This document shows positions 59,069 to 64,000 of a DNA stretch of 64,000 bases, piece by piece; within the stretch, counting starts at the first letter, position 1, and the number at the start of each line of letters is the position of its first letter. Below the pieces are notes generated by a model. The model saw only the letters and a program-made list of their open reading frames with translations, was not told the DNA's origin and ran no database searches. A program made the translations under genes and the position numbers. The DNA is from Kryptolebias marmoratus (lineage: Eukaryota > Chordata > Actinopteri > Cyprinodontiformes > Rivulidae), in assembly GCF_001649575.2 (NCBI RefSeq), contig NC_051430.1, positions 19,598,476-19,662,475 on the forward strand, in the 5' to 3' direction.

Positions 59069-61096
59069 AAAATGCATACACATATGACAATAAAAAGGCC
59101 CTAACCCCTTCCACCCTGAGGAGATCCTAACCCTAGCCCTGAGCCAAACGGCCCTTTTATAAAAGGGCCGTTTGGCTCAGGGTTAGAGTTAGGATCTCCT
59201 CAGGGTTTGCCTGCACAGGGCCTTTAGGGCCAGGGGTAGGGTTAGGGTCTCCTCAGGGTTTAACTGCACAGGGCCTTTAGAGCCGGGGGTAGGGTTAGGG
59301 TCTCCTCAGGGTTTGACTGCACAGGGCCTTTAGGGCTGGGGTTAGAGTCTCCTCAGGGTTTGACTGCATAGGGCCTTTAGGGCTTGGGTTAGGGTTAGGG
59401 TCTCGTCAGGGTTTGACTGCACAGGGCCTTTTGGGCCGGGGGTAGGGTTAGGGTCTCCTCAGGGTTTGACTGCACAGGGCCTTTAGGGCTTGGGTTAGGG
59501 TTAGGGTCTCGTCAGGGTTTGACTGCACAGGGCCTTTAGGGCTGGGGTTAGAGTCTCCTCAGGGTTTGACTGCATAGGGCCTTTAGGGCTTGGGTTAGGG
59601 TTAGGGTCTCCTCAGGGTTTGACTGCACAGGGCCTTTTGGGCCGGGGGTAGGGTTAGGGTCTCCTCAGGGTTTGACTGCACAGGGCCTTTAGGGCTTGGG
59701 TTAGGGTTAGGGTCTCGTCAGGGTTTGACTGCACAGGGCCTTTAGGGCTGGGGTTAGAGTCTCCTCAGGGTTTGACTGCATAGGGCCTTTAGGGCTTGGG
59801 TTAGGGTTAGGGTCTCCTCAGGGTTTGACTGCACAGGGCCTTTTGGGCCGGGGGTAGGGTTAGGGTCTCCTCAGGGTTTGACTGCACAGGGCCTTTAGGG
59901 CTTGGGTTAGGGTTAGGGTCTCGTCAGGGTTTGACTGCACAGGGCCTTTAGGGCTGGGGTTAGAGTCTCCTCAGGGTTTGACTGCATAGGGCCTTTAGGG
60001 CTTGGGTTAGGGTTAGGGTCTCCTCAGGGTTTGACTGCACAGGGCCTTTTGGGCCGGGGGTAGGGTTAGGGTCTCCTCAGGGTTTGACTGCACAGGGCCT
60101 TTAGGGCTTGGGTTAGGGTTAGGGTCTCGTCAGGGTTTGACTGCACAGGGCCTTTAGGGCTGGGGTTAGAGTCTCCTCAGGGTTTGACTGCATAGGGCCT
60201 TTAGGGCTTGGGTTAGGGTTAGGGTCTCCTCAGGGTTTGACTGCACAGGGCCTTTTGGGCCGGGGGTAGGGTTAGGGTCTCCTCAGGGTTTGACTGCACA
60301 GGGCCTTTAGGGCTTGGGTTAGGGTTAGGGTCTCGTCAGGGTTTGACTGCACAGGGCCTTTAGGGCTGGGGTTAGAGTCTCCTCAGGGTTTGACTGCATA
60401 GGGCCTTTAGGGCTTGGGTTAGGGTTAGGGTCTCCTCAGGGTTTGACTGCACAGGGCCTTTTGGGCCGGGGGTAGGGTTAGGGTCTCCTCAGGGTTTGAC
60501 TGCACAGGGCCTTTAGGGCTTGGGTTAGGGTTAGGGTCTCGTCAGGGTTTGACTGCACAGGGCCTTTAGGGCTGGGGTTAGAGTCTCCTCAGGGTTTGAC
60601 TGCATAGGGCCTTTAGGGCTTGGGTTAGGGTTAGGGTCTCCTCAGGGTTTGACTACACAGGGCCTTTAGGGCTTGGGGTAGGGTTAGAGTCTCCTCAGGG
60701 TTTGACTGCACTGGGCCTTTAGGGCTGGGGTTACGGTTAGGGTCTCCTCAGGGCCCTTTGCAATCAAACCCTGAGGAGACCCTAACCCTAACCCCAGCAC
60801 TAAAGGCCCTGTGTAGTCAAACCCTGAGGAGACCCTAACCCTAACCCAAGCCCTATAGGCTCTATGCAGTCAAACCCTGAGGAGACCCTAACCCTACCCC
60901 CAGCCCTAAAGGCCCTGTGCAGTCAAACCCTGAGGAGACCCTAACCCTAACCCCGGCCTTAAAGGCCCTTTGCAGTCAAACCCTGAGGAGACCCTAACCC
61001 TAGCCCTGAGCCAAAAGTCCATATCCCCTTTAACCCTGAAGAGACCGTAACCCTTTTCCTGAGCCAAACGGCCCTAAAATGCATACACATGCGACA
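59069..61096. repeat. Telomere-like higher-order satellite array flanked by 21-bp direct repeats
   Basis: The array has three parts: a C-rich lead (about 59098-59159), a G-rich array (59160-60750) and a C-rich inverted arm (about 60755-61075). G-rich monomers are 53 or 47 bp, each with GGGTTTGACTGCA, CAGGGCCTTT, a TTAGGG-like tract and GTCTCCTCA. From 59409 to 60644 they form six copies of a 206-bp unit (53+53+47+53) that look identical by eye. The flanks share a 21-bp direct repeat (59069-59089 and 61076-61096, 2 differences), as in an insertion or a duplication of the flank. No protein is coded. Confidence 0.95.
59114..59205. repeat. 46-bp-arm palindrome without spacer
   Basis: The left arm 59114-59159 and right arm 59160-59205 are reverse complements with 2 mismatches and no loop; the centre is TTTTATAAAA. 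It marks the point where the array changes from C-rich to G-rich on the plus strand. Confidence 0.92.
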
Positions 61097-62030
61097 TGAA
61101 AACATTTTCTGGTTGACTGCAGTTAGGTGTGTAGTTTTATTAATGCCTTTTTGGTCAAGAATGTACAGCTTTTGTGTATCATGTGATAATGTAAATGTGT
61201 GGGTGCAAAAGCATAAAGAGCATCAATGCATACAGCTAAATTAGTCATATACAGTAAAATAAACACACACATTCAGAGTTCAATCTATTTGTCTGTACAG
61301 ATCAAGTTTATGGTCAGATATGAAAAAAAAAAATAGAGAAATTACATTTTCTGTGAAAATGTAGTGTGATTGTTGAGCGCTGATTGATTTTGCTGAAAAG
61401 GCTGAAACTGAGCTGTTACATCTTAAAGAGACAAAACAGTAGCTAAATGCTACGAGTAACAAAACACAAGCTACAGGCATTAGAAGGTTGGCAAAACGTT
61501 TAAAGCAACAAAAAGTTAGCTAAAAGTGGCAAAAGTCTAGCAAAATACTAAAGTTGTAATAGTAACAGAATACTGTATAACAGCTATGGGCTAGCTAAGG
61601 TTAGCAGAACAGTAGCTAAAAGCTGAAAGTAACAAAACATTATGAGCTAAATTAGAAGAAAGTTGGTCAAAAGTTTCAGATTGGTAGTTATGTAGCAAAA
61701 CAATAGCTAAAAACGAAAAGAAGTACATAGAGACAAAACAATAGAAGTATGTTGAGCAGATTAAAAAAGAAAATGTTTTTTGAAGGAACTGAACAAATCT
61801 CAATGTATTTACAAGGGAAAATATTTGTTAACAAGGTTAAATATTTAAAAAGGCGTAAAGTTACAAAAACCAAAAGTCACAGTACCCATGCTCTGAATGA
61901 GCTCAAATTTTTGATATATGAATGGCTAAAACAGCGCAAAAATATGAAGTTGTTAGATAAAAAAAATAAAACAAAAACAAGACTCTTATTTTGTAGGGAA
62001 AAGCACCTCGGATCACTTCCTTCCTCTCGT
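61097..62030. other. Intergenic, AT-rich, with a dispersed repeat
   Basis: It contains a dispersed repeat (61335-61740) built of AGCTAAAAGT-like phrases. No gene is recognised. Confidence 0.6.
61335..61740. mobile_element. Dispersed repeat, copy 1
   Basis: Its first 90 or so bases match 63846-63925 (GAGAA-TT-CATTT-CTG-GAAAATG-AGTGTGA, then TGATTTTGCTGAAA). The following AGCTAAAAG/AACAAAACA phrases repeat irregularly. A non-coding, probably non-autonomous element of unknown class. Confidence 0.6.
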
Positions 62031-62323
62031 CACGTGACCCCGCCCTCGCCTGGATACGAGAAAAGCGTCGCGGCTCGGTCGCTACGGAGACACGGCTGGT
62101 TGTGTAGTAGTTTAAGTACACTTCTGTGGACTTTCCCGCGCAGTTAAAGGCTTCAGACTACCATGGCTGTCGGTGGGAGACAGTTCGCCGTCGTTTCTGC
62201 TGCGACTTTACAAACTTTTTGCGTTTTATTGCCACCAGTTCACTGAATCCGAGCATGAGCGCGAGCTGCTGACCCCGGCTGAGGCTCAGCGTCACACCCG
62301 GCGACCACACCTCCCGGCGACAG
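62030..62323 (+). promoter_or_regulatory. Promoter and non-coding 5' exon of the 62.8-kb gene
   Basis: A CpG-rich block with a CACGTGAC E-box-type site near 62032. A donor GT at 62324 follows GGCGACAG. Joining to the acceptor at 62822-62823 puts a stop (TAG) in frame nine bases before the next ATG, so this exon is 5' UTR. The transcription start is not defined. It contains a small upstream ORF (62163-62246). Confidence 0.5.
62163..62246 (+). CDS. Upstream ORF, 27 codons, in the 5' leader
   Basis: The ATG lies in a near-ideal context (ACCATGG) and reads MAVGGRQFAVV… to a TGA before the donor site. If the leader is transcribed from upstream of it, this uORF could lower translation of the main frame. 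It is too short to judge as a protein. Confidence 0.35.
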   Translation: MAVGGRQFAVVSAATLQTFCVLLPPVH

Positions 62324-62823
62324 GTAAAACACGTCGCCGCGGTTCTCCTAAGGAGCGCCTGAATGAAGAACTTTAAACTTTTTTTTTGTTGCCCCCCTGC
62401 CACTTTAATAAACTCCTTTGTTGCATAACGATGTTACACAGTTCATAGCAAGGTGTTTTCGAGCGACTAATTCCTTGTAATGATGCGGCGCTAATAGGAT
62501 TTGAGCTCTCCTTCCTGCCGCTCGCTGGAAGAGTTCGCCGGGATAACGAGGGCGGAGCTTAGCTGCGAAAGTGGCGTTTGTGTGCCATTGGTTTAATCTC
62601 ACTGTGATGATATAATGAACAGTCTGCACACTCATACAATCCAGATTTATGTGACTGTGTGGTAGAAATTCACTTACCTGGGCTTTTGCAATGGACTATC
62701 CTGGTTTAGGGTGATGTGACAAAGGCCTGCAAATGTTACAAATATTCATCACCACTTCCATCTTTGACTGTTGCTGTACATATTGGTTATTGTTGTCCCA
62801 TCTTGGTGGCTGTGTGTCTGCAG
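62324..62823 (+). other. Intron in the 5' leader
   Basis: GT at 62324-62325 and AG at 62822-62823. No other feature recognised. Confidence 0.5.
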
Positions 62824-62837
62824 GTTTCTAGGCGGAC

Positions 62838-62884
62838 ATGGGCAAACTTCAGAGCAAGTTTCGTAAGAGGTCTGAGCTCTACAG
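62838..62884 (+). CDS. First coding exon of an N-myristoylation-type protein, gene continues beyond the window
   Basis: The exon 62824-62884 encodes MGKLQSKFRKRSELY plus two bases of the next codon, then a donor GT at 62885. An in-frame TAG nine bases upstream fixes the start; G at -3 and G at +4 give a good context. Gly2 followed by a Lys/Arg-rich stretch is the pattern of a protein myristoylated at Gly2 and held at membranes by basic residues. MGKLxSK starts occur in Naked cuticle (Nkd) proteins, Wnt-pathway Dishevelled binders, and a similar MGKxxSK start occurs in neuronal calcium sensors, but 15 residues cannot decide. No later exon is recognised by 64000. Human synteny would predict CEP78 here, and this start does not resemble it. 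Confidence 0.5.
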
Positions 62885-64000
62885 GTCAGTGTTTGTTTAC
62901 CCCATTTGGACTAAGCCTCACAACTTTGCTTACAGACATTAAAAACAGGCGCGTGCATGTTCATATCTGCACAAGGTTATTTTCGAGATTTGTCCAAAAT
63001 GGCTACAAGGCCATAATTTCTCACCATAAAACTGCCATGAAAGGAAAGAGCTTTAATAGCTTAATTATAATAATTTAATAGCAAATATATTTTGCTTCCA
63101 GTGAGCAAGACTTGCTTAGATTTGTTAACCCTTTAACTCAAGGATGAACAGTTGCTGTGTTCAAAAATAAGAGGCATCTAAGCCTTGATCCAGCTTTAAA
63201 TGACATCTTTGTGCACTTTGTTGCTGAAAATGGCTCAACTTAGCACACTTATAAAGGCACACATTTTTTTTCTTCTCATTTTTCCACAAATAAAGTAATT
63301 TCCAAAGGGCTGTCTACCTAAAGCTTTGCTTATGTTAAAGTGACGTGTCTTTAAAAAAAGTGAGAAGAATGGACAAGTTGGAGGATAAAAATGTGTCCGA
63401 CCTAAAAACAAAACAAAACTGTCACTGTCACGTCTTTAAGAAATGAAAATAAATCCATCACAGACCTAAGAAATGCATCATCCTTCAGTTCTTATGGACC
63501 AGCACTTTATCAGAAATACAGAAATGGATGGAAGTCAATGCAACATCCTAATAAGGATAGAAATACAAACACGTGTGTGTGTGTGCGCATGAAATGTCTG
63601 TTTTTGCATCAGTCCTTTTAGAGATTTCATGTTCTTAAAAGCCTAACGTTCAAATGACTCTTTACTGAAAAGACTGGTGTACAGAGCAACAATTACTTAA
63701 TATGACATGTAACGTTATTTTTTGTTCTGGCTCCAATTTAAGGAAAGATTAAATAAATAAACAGATGAAAGCAAAGCTGCATGGAAGATGTTGGCTTGCA
63801 GCTTCTACAAAAGCTCCTGAGATAAACAAAACTTTAAATTTAACTGGAGAAGTTGCATTTCCTGCGAAAATGCAGTGTGAATGCTTTTTTTGCTGAATGA
63901 TTTTGCTGAAAGCGGCTGAAGATATGCTGAACAGCTGAAGTTTAATGAAGATGCAAAAAGTGGAACAGAAGCTGATTTGTAGAAGATTTGCATAAGGTAG
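62885..64000 (+). other. Intron of the MGKLQSK gene (open at the window end)
   Basis: AT-rich, with no further exon recognised. It carries a second copy of the dispersed repeat from 63846 onward. Confidence 0.5.
63846..63925. mobile_element. Dispersed repeat, copy 2
   Basis: It matches the head of the element at 61335. Sequence beyond 63925 diverges before the window ends. Confidence 0.6.

Noticed and set aside
59203..60750. CRISPR-like array
   Set aside because: There are no unique spacers between the repeats, the monomers abut directly, and the genome is a vertebrate one.
59100..61075. A chromosome end (true telomere)
   Set aside because: Unique sequence and gene signals lie on both sides, and the TTAGGG tracts are at most two units embedded in longer monomers, so it is interstitial.
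62838..62884. Firm naming of this exon as a Naked cuticle gene
   Set aside because: Only the first seven residues resemble Nkd starts; the EF-hand and other regions are outside the window.

Overview
The window is nuclear genomic DNA of a ray-finned fish, probably a percomorph-type teleost. The reasons are vertebrate genes split into many short exons with GT/AG borders, compact AT-rich introns, fish-type retrotransposon debris and microsatellites, and the vertebrate gene order VPS13A - GNA14 - GNAQ. Nothing here is bacterial or viral.

Layout. Positions 1-24.7 kb (+ strand) hold the 3' four-fifths of VPS13A (chorein, a bridge-like lipid transfer protein). I could place 56 coding exons. Their summed length (7,844 nt) keeps one open frame of about 2,613 residues from a split codon at the first exon to the stop at 23672-23674. 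The gene also has a second, alternative last exon at 22063 with its own poly(A) signal, in the same place as the alternative last exon 69 of the human gene. Positions 24.7-34.8 kb (- strand) hold GNA14 (7 exons, 354 residues), tail to tail with VPS13A. Positions about 37.4-55.2 kb (- strand) hold GNAQ (7 exons, 359 residues) with a long 3' UTR. GNA14 and GNAQ are a tandem pair with identical lengths for exons 2, 3, 4, 5, 6 and 7. A GC-rich promoter region of GNAQ spans about 55.2-56.4 kb. Positions 56.4-59.1 kb show no gene. Positions 59.1-61.1 kb are a telomere-like, G-rich satellite with a 206-bp four-monomer higher-order repeat, a zero-loop palindrome at its left edge and an inverted arm at its right edge. 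From about 62.1 kb (+ strand) a further gene begins: a GC-rich 5' exon, then a short first coding exon encoding an N-myristoylation-type start (MGKLQSK...), then the gene runs off the window.

How the genes relate. VPS13A moves bulk lipid between membranes at ER contact sites; the VAP-binding FFAT-like motif, the VAB repeats, the ATG2-like C-terminal helices and the C-terminal PH-like domain can all be read here. GNA14 and GNAQ are Gq-class alpha subunits that activate phospholipase C-beta. Their linkage to VPS13A is old vertebrate synteny, not a functional operon.

Most unusual items: the higher-order telomere-like G-quadruplex array with its palindromic edges; an inverted partial copy of a VPS13A exon and its donor site 2 kb downstream within the same gene; the conserved alternative VPS13A terminus; and an 18-bp minisatellite just upstream of GNA14 that is open in frames on both strands.
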